From positions 124,001 through 188,000 of the forward strand of contig NZ_JAIUGV010000004.1 of the NCBI RefSeq assembly GCF_020164745.1: a stretch of DNA of 64,000 nucleotides. The letters run 5' to 3'. The DNA comes from Mesorhizobium sp. ES1-4. GTDB lineage: Bacteria > Pseudomonadota > Alphaproteobacteria > Rhizobiales > Rhizobiaceae. Below are positions 9,275-19,164 of the stretch, in pieces (the first letter of the stretch is position 1; the number at the start of each line of letters is the position of its first letter). Under the pieces are notes generated by a model. It was not told where the DNA came from, did not search any database, and saw only the letters and a list, made by a program, of their open reading frames with translations. Made by a program: the position numbers and the translations under genes.

Positions 9275-10108
9275 ATGAGAGGCGTTCTCTCCGACAGGAT
9301 GGGCGCGGCGCTGTTGATGGCGCCGCTGCTCCTGTTTCTCGGCCTTGCCTATGCCTGGCCGTTTCTCGGTGTGGTGAAGTGGAGCTTCACTTTGCCGTCG
9401 CCTGGGCTTGGCCAGTACGAGGCGTTGCTCACCGACGATCTGGTCCAGTCGGTATTCATCCGCACGCTTCGTATCGCCGCGATCGTCACCGTTGTGTCAG
9501 TCGTCGCCGCCTATGCCATCACGGTTGTCTGGGTGCGCGGCAGCCCGGCGCAGCGCCTCATCGCCGAATTCTGCATCCTGGTGCCGTTCTGGATCTCGGT
9601 GCTGACGCGAGCTTTCGGATGGGTGGCGCTTCTGTCCAATCGCGGACTGATCAACACCTGGCTGCAGTCGATCGGCTTCATCTCCGAACCGCTGGCGTTG
9701 GTGCGCAACGAATTCGGCGTCATCGTCGGCATGACGCATTTCCTCGTTCCGTTCGCCGTCTTTCCACTGGCCTCGGCCATGCGCAGCCTGGACGACCGTG
9801 TGCTGCTGGCAGCGCGCGGGCTTGGTTCCAGCCGCATGCGCACGTTCTGGACGGTCTTCGTGCCGATGACGCGCTCCGGTATTATCGGCTCCGCCATGAT
9901 CGTATTCGTCTTCTCGCTCGGCTTTTTCGTCACGCCGGCCATCCTCGGTGGCGGCCGCAGCGTCATGATCGCCGAACTGATCTATCTCAGGATATTCCAG
10001 AGCCCGGACTGGGGGCTGGGGGCTGCGATCAGCGTGGTGCTGGTGCTGTTCGTCGGCGCGCTGATGGCGCTCTTGTTCCGTTATGTCAGACCGAAGCAGC
10101 TCATCTGA
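9275..10108 (+). CDS. ABC transporter permease (PotB-like)
   Basis: A 277-residue inner-membrane permease with about six hydrophobic segments. The cytoplasmic EAA-type coupling loop is visible as AARGLGSSRMRTFWTVFVP. It follows the binding-protein gene by 22 bases, and its stop overlaps the next permease start by one base (TGATG), so the two permeases are translationally coupled and form a heterodimeric channel. Confidence 0.92.
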   Translation: MRGVLSDRMGAALLMAPLLLFLGLAYAWPFLGVVKWSFTLPSPGLGQYEALLTDDLVQSVFIRTLRIAAIVTVVSVVAAYAITVVWVRGSPAQRLIAEFCILVPFWISVLTRAFGWVALLSNRGLINTWLQSIGFISEPLALVRNEFGVIVGMTHFLVPFAVFPLASAMRSLDDRVLLAARGLGSSRMRTFWTVFVPMTRSGIIGSAMIVFVFSLGFFVTPAILGGGRSVMIAELIYLRIFQSPDWGLGAAISVVLVLFVGALMALLFRYVRPKQLI

Positions 10109-10914
10109 TGCCGACTTATCGCCCCGGTCCCGTCTCGCTGGTTATCGCCGCCCTGGTGGCGTTGTTCCTGCTCATGCCGCTCATCGCCGTCGTCCCGGTG
10201 TCGCTGACGCCAAGCCGCATGCTGGCAATGCCGAACGGGGAATTGTCGCTGCGCCACTATCGGTCGCTCATCGAGGATCCGCGCTGGCTGCAGTCGATCC
10301 TGCTTTCAATCCGCATCGGCATTGCCAGCAGCGTCCTCTCGACCGTGCTGGCCCTCTGCTTCAGCCTAGGTGTCTGGATGTTTCAGCCGCGCTTCACCGC
10401 GACCCTTGTCGGCTTCGTGCTGTTGCCGATGGTGGTGCCGCCGGTGGTGTCGGCGGTGACGCTCTATTTCCTGCTCACCTCGATCTCAGGCATCAGTTCC
10501 TTCTTCGGCTACGACACCTGGCTCGGCGTCGCCATGGCGCATTCGGTGATGACAGTGCCGTTCGCGACGGTTCTGATCCTGGTCTCGCTCAGCCAACTCG
10601 ACCGCCGCATCGACCTTGCCGCCCGGGGCCTCGGCGCCGGCGTTTGGGAGCGCGCCACGCGCGTCATCATGCCCAACATCAAGTTCGGCATCATCACCGC
10701 TGCCCTGTTGTCCTTCGTGCTCTCATGGGAAGAGATCGGGGTCACCCTGTTCATCACCTCGGTCAACGCCATCACGCTGCCGCGCCTGATGTGGATGGGC
10801 CTGCGCGACAACATCGACCCGGCGATAGCGGCGCTGTCGGTGATTTTGATCATCATCACCGTGCTGGTTCTGGCGGCACGCAGCTTCTTTGTCAGGCTGC
10901 GCGCAGGACATTGA
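10108..10914 (+). CDS. ABC transporter permease (PotC-like)
   Basis: A 268-residue inner-membrane permease, the second half of the channel. It begins MPTYRPGPVSLVIAALVALF and carries the EAA loop AARGLGAGVWERATRVIMP. The start at 10108 is selected over the much longer open frame, which reads through the PotB-like gene in another frame: the ATG overlaps the preceding stop and gives the normal family length and N terminus. It ends the transport operon. Confidence 0.92.
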   Translation: MPTYRPGPVSLVIAALVALFLLMPLIAVVPVSLTPSRMLAMPNGELSLRHYRSLIEDPRWLQSILLSIRIGIASSVLSTVLALCFSLGVWMFQPRFTATLVGFVLLPMVVPPVVSAVTLYFLLTSISGISSFFGYDTWLGVAMAHSVMTVPFATVLILVSLSQLDRRIDLAARGLGAGVWERATRVIMPNIKFGIITAALLSFVLSWEEIGVTLFITSVNAITLPRLMWMGLRDNIDPAIAALSVILIIITVLVLAARSFFVRLRAGH

Positions 10915-11145
10915 CCGGGGTACAATCTGTCTGTCGGCTCAGGTTCTCCGCCGCCAGGCTGTGCCGCGCCTGCTGCCGAGCGTGCCAGCGAAGTCGTATT
11001 TTCGAGATATTCGGCATTCATCATGCCGATGACGAATCGCCATCGTTTTCACCTGGCGAACCGCTATATCTGACGAGGCAATGCACACATGGACAAGGCT
11101 TCGGGAAAGCATGGTCCATGACGCAACGGCTTGGGGAAATGGACG

Positions 11146-11553
11146 ATGACCGCGCCCGGTGATTTGCAGCAGGCCCTGTTTCTGAGACTGAAAAGCGATG
11201 CCTCGCTTGCGGCGCTGCTGGGCGGCGCCGGATTGCTCGAGCGGGCAACCGACAACGCCGCCTTTCCCTATGTGACTTCAGGCCTGACCTCCGCCTTTGA
11301 CTGGGACACAGGCGCCGAGAACAACGATGACCAGTTGATCACATTTCATGTGTGGTCGAAGGCGCATGGCGAGGCCGAGACCCGGGCGATCATGGACGCC
11401 ATCAAGGCGCGGCTTGCCGGGGCGGTTCTGGTCGTGGGTTCGCGTGGACAGACGCGGCTGTCTCTGGAATTCACAGAGGCGCGGTATGACGAGGAACTGC
11501 TTGTCCATCATGGTCTGCTGCGATTCCGTGCGCTGACGCAGGAAAACGCCTGA
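11146..11553 (+). CDS. DUF3168-family (phage tail-type) protein
   Basis: A 135-residue protein with the hallmarks of DUF3168: an N-terminal LQQALFLRLKSDASLAALL, a central FPYVTSG segment, DQLITFHVWSKAHGEAETRAIMDAI and a C-terminal LLRFRALT. In tailed phages and gene-transfer agents this family functions at the head-tail joining or tail-completion region. No other phage or gene-transfer-agent genes are visible beside it, so it appears as an orphan. A GGGGAA ribosome site at 11133-11138 favours the ATG at 11146 over the in-frame TTG at 11131. Whether it still has a virion-related job is unknown. Confidence 0.75.
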   Translation: MTAPGDLQQALFLRLKSDASLAALLGGAGLLERATDNAAFPYVTSGLTSAFDWDTGAENNDDQLITFHVWSKAHGEAETRAIMDAIKARLAGAVLVVGSRGQTRLSLEFTEARYDEELLVHHGLLRFRALTQENA

Positions 11554-11724
11554 CGCGCTTTCAATATCACCGAAACCGGGTCTAGACTGGGCCTTCGCGG
11601 GTTTCATTGGTGGGGCGGTGAAATCCAGATTGTCTGTCTCGCATTGCAGGGGTCTGGCGAGCATGGTTCCAGGGCCGTTCACTGTTCATTTCACGTTCAG
11701 CACCGATGCGTTACAACGCCGGTC

Positions 11725-12024
11725 ATGAAAACGCTTCGCTCCCATTTCCGAACCGCGACCCTGGCGCTTAGCGCCGCCGGGCTGTTTGCGTCGCAGGCAA
11801 TGGCGATACCGGTCATCGCGCCCGACCAGCCCAGCCCGATCGTCCTGGCCGCATCCGACTGCTATGCGATCGGTCAACAGGTGGCCGAGCAGAATGGCGG
11901 AACGCTCGCGAAGGCCTCGCAGTCGACGCGTGGCGGCCAGCCGGTCTGCGTCATCGTCGTTCTCGTGCCCGGCAAGAACGGGCAGCGTCCGCGCCGCTCC
12001 GAAATCGTCGTTCCGCAGAACTGA
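11725..12024 (+). CDS. Small secreted protein upstream of the response regulator, FeuN candidate
   Basis: A 99-residue protein with a clear signal peptide (hydrophobic stretch to about residue 27, ASQAMA cleavage region) and two cysteines in the mature part (DCYAIG and PVCVIVVLV), which could form a periplasmic disulfide. The end is basic, GQRPRRSEIVVP. It lies 91 bases before the response regulator on the same strand. In Sinorhizobium a small periplasmic protein, FeuN, is encoded upstream of feuPQ and restrains the FeuQ kinase. Position, size and export match that role. Orthology has not been tested. Confidence 0.65.
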   Translation: MKTLRSHFRTATLALSAAGLFASQAMAIPVIAPDQPSPIVLAASDCYAIGQQVAEQNGGTLAKASQSTRGGQPVCVIVVLVPGKNGQRPRRSEIVVPQN

Positions 12025-12115
12025 CCCGGTCTTCCCCTGCTACAGGGCTCCGTTTCCCAGGCCGGCGGAATCGGCCTATACCTGAAACCGTCAGTCAACA
12101 GGCATTGGTCCCCGC

Positions 12116-12764
<649 letters not shown>

Positions 12765-12781
<17 letters not shown>

Positions 12782-14198
12782 GGCGGAACCGCTCGCTACC
12801 AACCCGATCGTTGGCAGACGGCTGTCGCTGCGCGCGTGGCCGCGGTCGCTGACGTTCCGCGTCATCGCCTTTTCCACGGTGTGGGCGATCGTGACCCTGG
12901 TCGTCATCTTCACCTTGATCACCACGCTTTACCGCCAGGCCAGCGAGCGGGGCTTCGACAGCCTGCTGTCCGCGCATTTGTTCAACCTGATCGGTTCGGT
13001 CGGCATTTCCGACAGCGGCGCGCTGACCGGATCGCCCGACCTTGGCGACCTCCGTTTCTCCGAACCGAATTCGGGCTGGTACTGGTCCGTCGAGCCCGCT
13101 TCGGAAGGCGTGCATGGCGATCTTCACTCTTCGTCCATGACCCGGACCATACCGTCGCCCGACGTGGTCGATGTTCCCTTCAACGCCAATTTCCAGCGCA
13201 ACTATGCGGCGCAAGGCATCAATGGCGAGGAACTGGTCGTGTTTGAGAGCGAGTTCGTTCTCGATGCGAAGAACCGCGCCGCGCGTTTCCGCGTCATGGG
13301 CAACAAGACCGAGCTGGAGCAGGAAATAGGGACCTTCCAGCGCCGGTTGCTGACCTATCTAAGCCTGTTCGGCATCGGCATGATCGCCATCAACGCCATC
13401 GCCATCCTGCTCGGGCTGCAGCCGCTGCGAAGGGTCCGGAACGCGCTCGCCATGGTGCGCGAGGGCTCCGCGCATAGGCTCGACGGCCGCTTCCCGGCCG
13501 AGATCGAACCGTTAGCCAACGAAACCAACGCCTTGATCGAAAACAACAAACGCATTGTCGAACGCTCGCGGACCCAGGTCGGCAACCTCGCCCATTCGCT
13601 GAAGACACCGCTCGCCGTGCTGGTCAACGAAGGCCGGGCGCTTGGCGGCGCCAAGGGGCGGTTGATCGCCGAGCAGGCCGCCTCGATGCAGAAGCAGATC
13701 GACCACTATTTGCAGCGCGCCCGTGTCGCGGCGCAGCGCGACAGCGTCGTCTATCGCACGCCGGTGGCGCCGCTGGTACAGCGCATGGTGCGCGTTTTGC
13801 AGAAGCTCAACCCCCAGACCAGCCTTTCGCTGTCGCTGCCGGCCACCGAGATCGTTTTTGCCGGCGAGCGCGAGGATCTCGAGGAACTGCTTGGCAATCT
13901 TCTCGAGAATGCGATGAAATGGGCAAGGAGTGCTGTCGCGGTGTCGGTCGTGCCCTTGGCCAGCAAGGATGAGAGCCTGTTCGAGATCAGCATCGAGGAT
14001 GACGGCCCTGGCATTCCCGAGAACAAGGCGCGTGAAGCCATGAAGCGCGGCCGGCGCCTGGACGAGACAAAACCGGGAACGGGCCTTGGCCTTGCCATTG
14101 TCGCCGACCTCGTCAACGAGTATGGAGGCGGCCTCAAGCTGGAACGGTCCGGCATGGGTGGATTGAAGGCCGCGGTGCGGTTGCGGAGCCTTCAGTAA
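12765..14198 (+). CDS. feuQ: Sensor histidine kinase, FeuQ-like
   Basis: A 477-residue inner-membrane kinase. Membrane segments are at about 30-55 and 195-218, flanking a periplasmic domain of about 140 residues. A HAMP-like linker follows, then a dimerisation/phosphoacceptor helix with AHSLKTPLAVL (H277) and an ATPase domain with LLGNLLENAMKWA and EDDGPGIP. The start is GTG at 12765, inside the end of the regulator gene, which fits tight coupling. The AHSLKTPL form of the H-box is typical of the PhoQ/FeuQ group. The periplasmic domain is where a small inhibitor such as the upstream secreted protein could act. Confidence 0.78.
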
Positions 14199-14386
14199 TG
14201 CTGTCCAAGGCCCAGCCGGCAACAATGGAAAGCGCATGTCATGGCGGCATATCGATTGCACCGATGGCGGCCGTCAGCGGCCAAATTTCCGACAAATATC
14301 AACACTACGGACACCCCTACTTCTCCGATGACGCGGCCCCCGGCGCATCCATTGCAGGCTCCAACTCAAGAAAACCGGTTGTTGGC

Positions 14387-14827
14387 ATGAAGATTCGCGT
14401 CGCGCTTGTTTCCGCATTGCTGGCCGTATCGGGCTGCACCACCTTGGGCGGCAAGGGCCCGACCGTGGCGGCGACACCGGTCTCGACGCCACCGGCGAGC
14501 GGCAAGGTCGTCACCAAATCGATCATTTCCGCCATGGGTGGCGGCCTCATTGGCGGGTCGATCGGCAATGGCCTGAGCGAGACGGAGAAGCGAAGCGCGC
14601 TCGAGGCCGAATACAAGGCGCTGGAATACAACACCAGCGGCCAGAAAGTGACGTGGAAAGGCGATCAGGCCGCGCGCTATGGCGAGGTCGTTCCAGCCCA
14701 GCCTTATCGCGTCGGCTCGCAGGACTGTCGCCAGTATACGCAGACGGTGTTCACCGGCGGCGCCAGTGTCACGGCGCACGGAACGGCCTGCCGCAATTCC
14801 GACGGCAGTTGGACGCCATTGACTTAG
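14387..14827 (+). CDS. Outer-membrane lipoprotein, 17-kDa surface antigen-like
   Basis: A 146-residue lipoprotein. The ATG at 14387 puts a signal peptide with lipobox VSGC directly before the lipidated cysteine, followed by a Thr/Pro-rich spacer. A glycine-zipper-like segment (ISAMGGGLIGGSIGNGL) and a domain with C-R-Q-Y-T-Q-T-V-F and a final DGSWTPL resemble the RT0821/Lpp0805 surface-protein family, which is associated with the outer membrane; its function is not established. It follows the sensor kinase gene by about 190 bases. Confidence 0.72.
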   Translation: MKIRVALVSALLAVSGCTTLGGKGPTVAATPVSTPPASGKVVTKSIISAMGGGLIGGSIGNGLSETEKRSALEAEYKALEYNTSGQKVTWKGDQAARYGEVVPAQPYRVGSQDCRQYTQTVFTGGASVTAHGTACRNSDGSWTPLT

Positions 14828-14951
14828 CCGGTCGGGTCCGGTTGCGATCCGGGCCCTTGATGTCGATCAAGGACATCCGGCGCGCCGGCCGTCAAAGCGT
14901 CGCAGGATGCCTCTGTTGGCAGGGCAGGGCTCTGCCGTTATTGGAAGAACC

Positions 14952-16091
14952 ATGCTGTTCTGGGTCATAGCCGCAATTCTCACGCTGGGCGCCAGCCTTG
15001 CGGTGCTTTTGCCGTTGTCTGGGTCCTACAAGGGTGCGTCATCGAGCGGCGACCACGATCTGGAAGTCTATCGCGATCAATTGTCCGAGCTCGACCGCGA
15101 TGCCGCGCGCGGCCTGATCGGGCCTGCCGAAGCGGCCGAGGCGCGCGCCGAGATCGCCCGCCGTATCCTTCGCCTGGGCAACGCGGATATCGCCGGCGAC
15201 ACGTCCGGCAAGTCGGCATCGGTCACGGCACGGCTTGTCGCGACCGTGGCCGTGCTGGCGGTCCCGTTGGTCAGTTGGGGGCTCTACAGCCAGATCGGCT
15301 CGCCTGACTTGCCGTCGCAGCCGCTCAGCGAGCGGCTGGCCAAGAACCCGGCCGACAGTTCGGTCGATGAGCTGGTGGCGCGCGCCGAGGCCCATCTTGC
15401 TGCCAATCCTTCCGATGGGCGGGGCTGGGATGTGTTGGCGCCGGTCTATCTGCGCATGCAGCGCTTTGCCGACGCCGCGGCCGCCTATCGCAACGCCGTT
15501 CGCCTCGACGGCGACACCGCTGACCGCCAGGCTGGGCTCGGCGAGGCGATCGCCGGTGCCGCGGGCGGTATTGTTTCGGCCGATGCCCAGGATGCCTTCG
15601 AGGCGGCCTTGAAGCTTGATCCGGCTAATGCGAAAGCCAGCTTCTATCTGGCCATGGCCTTGGCGCAGGAGGGCCGCGCCAAGGAAGCGGCCGCGGCCTG
15701 GCAGGCGATGCTTGGCAAACTGCCGCCGGATTCGCCATGGCGCGGCGCTGTCGAGCAGGCACTGGCCAAATCCGGCAGCCCCGAAATCGCTTCCGGCGCG
15801 GCCGCGAAAGGCCCCGACGCCGCCGATGTCGACGCCGCATCCTCCATGTCGCCGCAGGACAGGGAAGCCATGATCAACACCATGGTCGCCGGCCTCGACG
15901 ACAAACTTCGTCAAAATCCGCGCGACCCGGAAGGATGGATGCGGCTGGTTCGTTCCTATGTCGTGCTGGGCAAGGCCGACCAGGCGCGCGATGCGCTGGG
16001 GCGTGCCATTGCGGTCTTTGGCGCCGACAGTGACGAAGCCAGGAAATTCACCGCCTTGGCCGCCTCGCTCGGCCTGGCGGCGACGGAGTAG
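14952..16091 (+). CDS. cycH: Cytochrome c maturation protein CcmI / CycH
   Basis: A 379-residue membrane protein that chaperones apocytochrome c to the haem ligation complex. Membrane segments at about 3-20 and 92-110 flank the cytosolic loop with [20 protein letters not shown], diagnostic for CcmI. A periplasmic TPR region follows (for example [19 protein letters not shown] and [18 protein letters not shown]). The ATG at 14952, preceded by a purine-rich GGAAGA, is chosen over the upstream in-frame start because it begins at the membrane segment. It is the first gene of the cycHJKL operon. Confidence 0.92.
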   Translation: MLFWVIAAILTLGASLAVLLPLSGSYKGASSSGDHDLEVYRDQLSELDRDAARGLIGPAEAAEARAEIARRILRLGNADIAGDTSGKSASVTARLVATVAVLAVPLVSWGLYSQIGSPDLPSQPLSERLAKNPADSSVDELVARAEAHLAANPSDGRGWDVLAPVYLRMQRFADAAAAYRNAVRLDGDTADRQAGLGEAIAGAAGGIVSADAQDAFEAALKLDPANAKASFYLAMALAQEGRAKEAAAAWQAMLGKLPPDSPWRGAVEQALAKSGSPEIASGAAAKGPDAADVDAASSMSPQDREAMINTMVAGLDDKLRQNPRDPEGWMRLVRSYVVLGKADQARDALGRAIAVFGADSDEARKFTALAASLGLAATE

Positions 16092-16099
16092 AGTGGGAC

Positions 16100-16540
16100 A
16101 TGACGCGCAAGCAGAAGCGATTGTCGGTGATTTTGGGCGGCTTGGCTTTCCTCGCCGCCGCCACCGGCCTGACTTTCTACGCGCTTGGCCAGAAAGCATC
16201 CTATTTCTACATGCCAGCCGATCTGGCCACTGCCAGCGTGCAGCCCGGCCAGCGCATCAGGCTCGGTGGTTTGGTCGAAAAAGGCACCATCCAGCGCGGC
16301 CAGGGCGCTACGGTTGCCTTTTCGGTCACCGATACGCACAAATCGGTCAAGGTTACCTATACCGGCATCCTGCCCGACCTTTTCCGCGAGGAGCAGGGCG
16401 TCATCACCGAGGGCACCTTCGGCCCCGATGGCGTCTTTGTCGCCGACAGCGTGCTGGCCAAGCACGATGAGCGTTATATGCCCAAGGAAGTTGCCGAGGG
16501 CCTGAAGGCCAAGGGTGTCTGGAAGGAGAGCAAGAAGTGA
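16100..16540 (+). CDS. ccmE: Cytochrome c-type biogenesis haem chaperone CcmE / CycJ
   Basis: A 146-residue periplasmic haem chaperone with one N-terminal anchor (about 9-28) and the OB-fold body. The covalent haem-binding histidine is H122 in VLAKHDERY, and Y126 follows at the usual spacing. It receives haem from CcmC and passes it to the CcmF/H lyase. It starts 8 bases after the cycH stop. Length and motifs are normal. Confidence 0.95.
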   Translation: MTRKQKRLSVILGGLAFLAAATGLTFYALGQKASYFYMPADLATASVQPGQRIRLGGLVEKGTIQRGQGATVAFSVTDTHKSVKVTYTGILPDLFREEQGVITEGTFGPDGVFVADSVLAKHDERYMPKEVAEGLKAKGVWKESKK

Positions 16541-16576
16541 GCAACCCTGGCGGGAGAGCAAGCGTGAGTCGCGGAA

Positions 16577-18568
16577 ATGGTTGAAACCGGACATTTCGCC
16601 CTGGTTCTGGCGTTTGCGCTTTCGCTGGTGCAGACCATCGTGCCGCTGTTTGGCGCGCGGCTGAACAACCAGCGCCTGATGGCGGTCGGCGGTCCGGTCG
16701 CGGTGACCGGTTTTGCCTTGACGGCGCTGTCCTTCGCAGCACTTGCGAGCGCCTATGCAAGCTCCGATTTTTCGCTGGCGAACGTCTGGGAGAATTCGCA
16801 TTCGCTGCAGCCGCTGATCTACAAGATCACCGGAACCTGGGGCAATCACGAAGGCTCGATGCTGCTCTGGGTGCTGATCCTGACCTTCTTCGGCGCGCTT
16901 GTCGCCGCCTTCGGCTCCAACCTGCCGGCGACGCTGCGCGCCAACGTGCTTGCCGTGCAGGGGGCCATCGGCGCTGCCTTCTTCCTGTTCATCCTGGCGA
17001 CGTCCAATCCTTTCATCCGGCTCAATCCGGCGCCCATCGAAGGCCGCGATCTCAACCCGATCCTGCAGGACCTTGGCCTCGCCATTCATCCGCCGCTGCT
17101 CTATCTCGGCTATGTCGGCTTCTCGATCTGCTTTTCCTTCTCGGTCGCGGCCCTCATCGAGGGGCGCATCGATGCCTCCTGGGCGCGCTGGGTGCGGCCA
17201 TGGACGCTGGTCGCCTGGATGTTCCTGACCGGCGGCATCGCGATGGGATCGTACTGGGCCTATTACGAGCTCGGCTGGGGCGGTTTCTGGTTCTGGGACC
17301 CGGTCGAGAACGCGTCCTTCATGCCGTGGCTTGCGGGCACCGCGCTGCTGCATTCGGCCATCGTCATGGAAAAGCGCTCGGCTTTGAAGATCTGGACGCT
17401 TCTGCTCGCCATTTTGACCTTCTCGCTGTCGCTGCTCGGTACCTTCCTGGTGCGTTCGGGCGTCCTGACTTCCGTTCACGCCTTTGCCACCGATCCCACG
17501 CGCGGCGTTTTCATCCTGTGCATCCTGACGCTGTTCATCGGCGGCTCGCTGGCGCTGTTCGCGCTGCGCGCCTCGAAGTTGACGGCCGGCGGCTTGTTCC
17601 ACCCGATCTCGCGTGAAGGCGCGCTCGTCCTCAACAATCTGTTCCTGACCACGGCGGCCGCCACCGTGCTGGTCGGCACGCTCTATCCGCTGGCGGTCGA
17701 GGCTTTTTCGGCCGACAAGATTTCGGTCGGAGCGCCGTTCTTCAACCTCACCTTCGCGCCGCTGATGGTGCCGCTGCTGGTTATGGTTCCGTTCGGGCCG
17801 CTGCTGGCCTGGAAGCGCGGCGATGTCTTTGGCGTCGCACAGCGCTTGATGGTGGCGTTCGCGGCCGCCCTTCTGGCGACGCTGGTCACTGCCTTGTTTA
17901 TTGACGGCGCTTCGGTGCTTGCCGCGCTTGGCGTCGGCCTTGCCGTCTGGCTGATCCTTGGCGCGCTGACCGACCTCGCCGTCAAGGCAGGGGTAGGCCA
18001 TGCCGCCACGCCTGTCATGGCCAGGCGCCTGGTTGGCTTGCCACGCTCGGTCTTCGGGACTGCTTTCGCGCATCTTGGCCTTGGCTTGACCGTGCTCGGC
18101 ATTGTCGGCACGCTCTGCTTTGGCACGGAGAAGATCTTGTCCATGCATGCCGGTGAAACCGTGGAAATCTCTGGCCGCACGGTTCGTTTCGTCGGCCTCT
18201 ATCCTGCCCAGGGGCCGAACTACAGCGAGGATCGCGGCCGTTTCGAACTGATCGGCGTCAGCGGCAGTCCCGTCGGCGAAATCAGTTCCGCCAAGCGTTT
18301 CTATCCGGTGCGGCAGATGACGACGACGGAGTCCGGCATCAAGACGATAGGCCTCTCCCAGCTCTACATTTCGCTCGGCGACGAGGGCAAGGACGGCTCG
18401 GTCGTCGTGCGTCTGTGGTGGAAGCCGCTGGTGACGCTGATCTGGGGCGGCGGCCTGGTGATGATGGCGGGTGCGGCCATGTCGCTGATGGACAGGCGCC
18501 TGCGGGTCGGCGCGCCTTCGCGCCGCCGCAAGCAGACCGAAGCCGTGGCAAGCGCGAGCCAGCCATGA
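16577..18568 (+). CDS. ccmF: Haem lyase subunit CcmF / CycK
   Basis: A 663-residue polytopic membrane protein that carries out thioether attachment of haem to apocytochrome c with CcmH. The haem-handling WWD motif is present (WGGFWFWDPVENASFMPW, about 234-251), along with WGNHEGSM (H91) and HPPLLYLG (H171). The large C-terminal periplasmic portion ends with a membrane segment and a basic tail. The stop overlaps the start of the next gene (ATGA), so CcmF and CcmH are translationally coupled. Confidence 0.95.
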   Translation: MVETGHFALVLAFALSLVQTIVPLFGARLNNQRLMAVGGPVAVTGFALTALSFAALASAYASSDFSLANVWENSHSLQPLIYKITGTWGNHEGSMLLWVLILTFFGALVAAFGSNLPATLRANVLAVQGAIGAAFFLFILATSNPFIRLNPAPIEGRDLNPILQDLGLAIHPPLLYLGYVGFSICFSFSVAALIEGRIDASWARWVRPWTLVAWMFLTGGIAMGSYWAYYELGWGGFWFWDPVENASFMPWLAGTALLHSAIVMEKRSALKIWTLLLAILTFSLSLLGTFLVRSGVLTSVHAFATDPTRGVFILCILTLFIGGSLALFALRASKLTAGGLFHPISREGALVLNNLFLTTAAATVLVGTLYPLAVEAFSADKISVGAPFFNLTFAPLMVPLLVMVPFGPLLAWKRGDVFGVAQRLMVAFAAALLATLVTALFIDGASVLAALGVGLAVWLILGALTDLAVKAGVGHAATPVMARRLVGLPRSVFGTAFAHLGLGLTVLGIVGTLCFGTEKILSMHAGETVEISGRTVRFVGLYPAQGPNYSEDRGRFELIGVSGSPVGEISSAKRFYPVRQMTTTESGIKTIGLSQLYISLGDEGKDGSVVVRLWWKPLVTLIWGGGLVMMAGAAMSLMDRRLRVGAPSRRRKQTEAVASASQP

Positions 18569-19032
18569 GCGCAAGGCTTTCGCTGAGCTCGATCGTCTTG
18601 CTGCTGGCCTTGTTCTTCGCGGGCACGGCAATGGCGGTGAAACCTGACGAGATGCTGGCCGACCCGGCCCTGGAGGCGCGGGCGCGGGCGTTGTCGGAAG
18701 GCTTGCGCTGCATGGTCTGCCAGAATCAGTCGATCGACGAGTCCGACGCCGACCTTGCCCGCGACCTGCGTATCCTGGTGCGGCAACGCCTCGTTGCCGG
18801 CGATACCGATCGGCAGGTGATGGACTATGTGGTTTCTCGCTACGGCGAGTTCGTGCTGCTGAAGCCACGTTTTGACTTGAGGAATGCTCTGCTTTGGGGC
18901 ACGCCGGTGCTGTTGCTGCTGGTTGGAGGCATGTTTATCGCACTCAGCGCTCGGTCGCGCCGGGAGTTGGCGACAAAATCGCTCTCGGCCGACGAGCAGG
19001 CAGCATTGGACGCGATCCTGCACCGCGACTGA
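18565..19032 (+). CDS. ccmH: Cytochrome c maturation thiol oxidoreductase CcmH / CycL
   Basis: A 155-residue protein with a signal peptide, the redox motif LRCMVCQNQSI (C49xxC52), and a C-terminal membrane anchor (about 108-127). It keeps the apocytochrome CXXCH thiols reduced for haem ligation. The ATG at 18565 overlaps the ccmF stop, and the longer open frame only reads back into ccmF. It ends the cycHJKL set; degP follows after 132 bases. Confidence 0.94.
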   Translation: MSARLSLSSIVLLLALFFAGTAMAVKPDEMLADPALEARARALSEGLRCMVCQNQSIDESDADLARDLRILVRQRLVAGDTDRQVMDYVVSRYGEFVLLKPRFDLRNALLWGTPVLLLLVGGMFIALSARSRRELATKSLSADEQAALDAILHRD

Positions 19033-19164
19033 CAGCCCGGTCGCCCGCAAACATTACCAAAGTTTCATGCGTCGGAAATGGCGCTGTAATGTCCGCCGCT
19101 CTAATTCTCATTCCCTGAGGATGCCTATCAACGCGCGTCCCTTTGAAAGAGGATACGAGACCCC

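Noticed and set aside
15956..18868. 970-codon open frame on the minus strand
   Set aside because: It lies antisense to the clearly real cycH, ccmE, ccmF and ccmH genes and has low-complexity Arg/Gln-rich sequence; long antisense frames are usual in GC-rich DNA.
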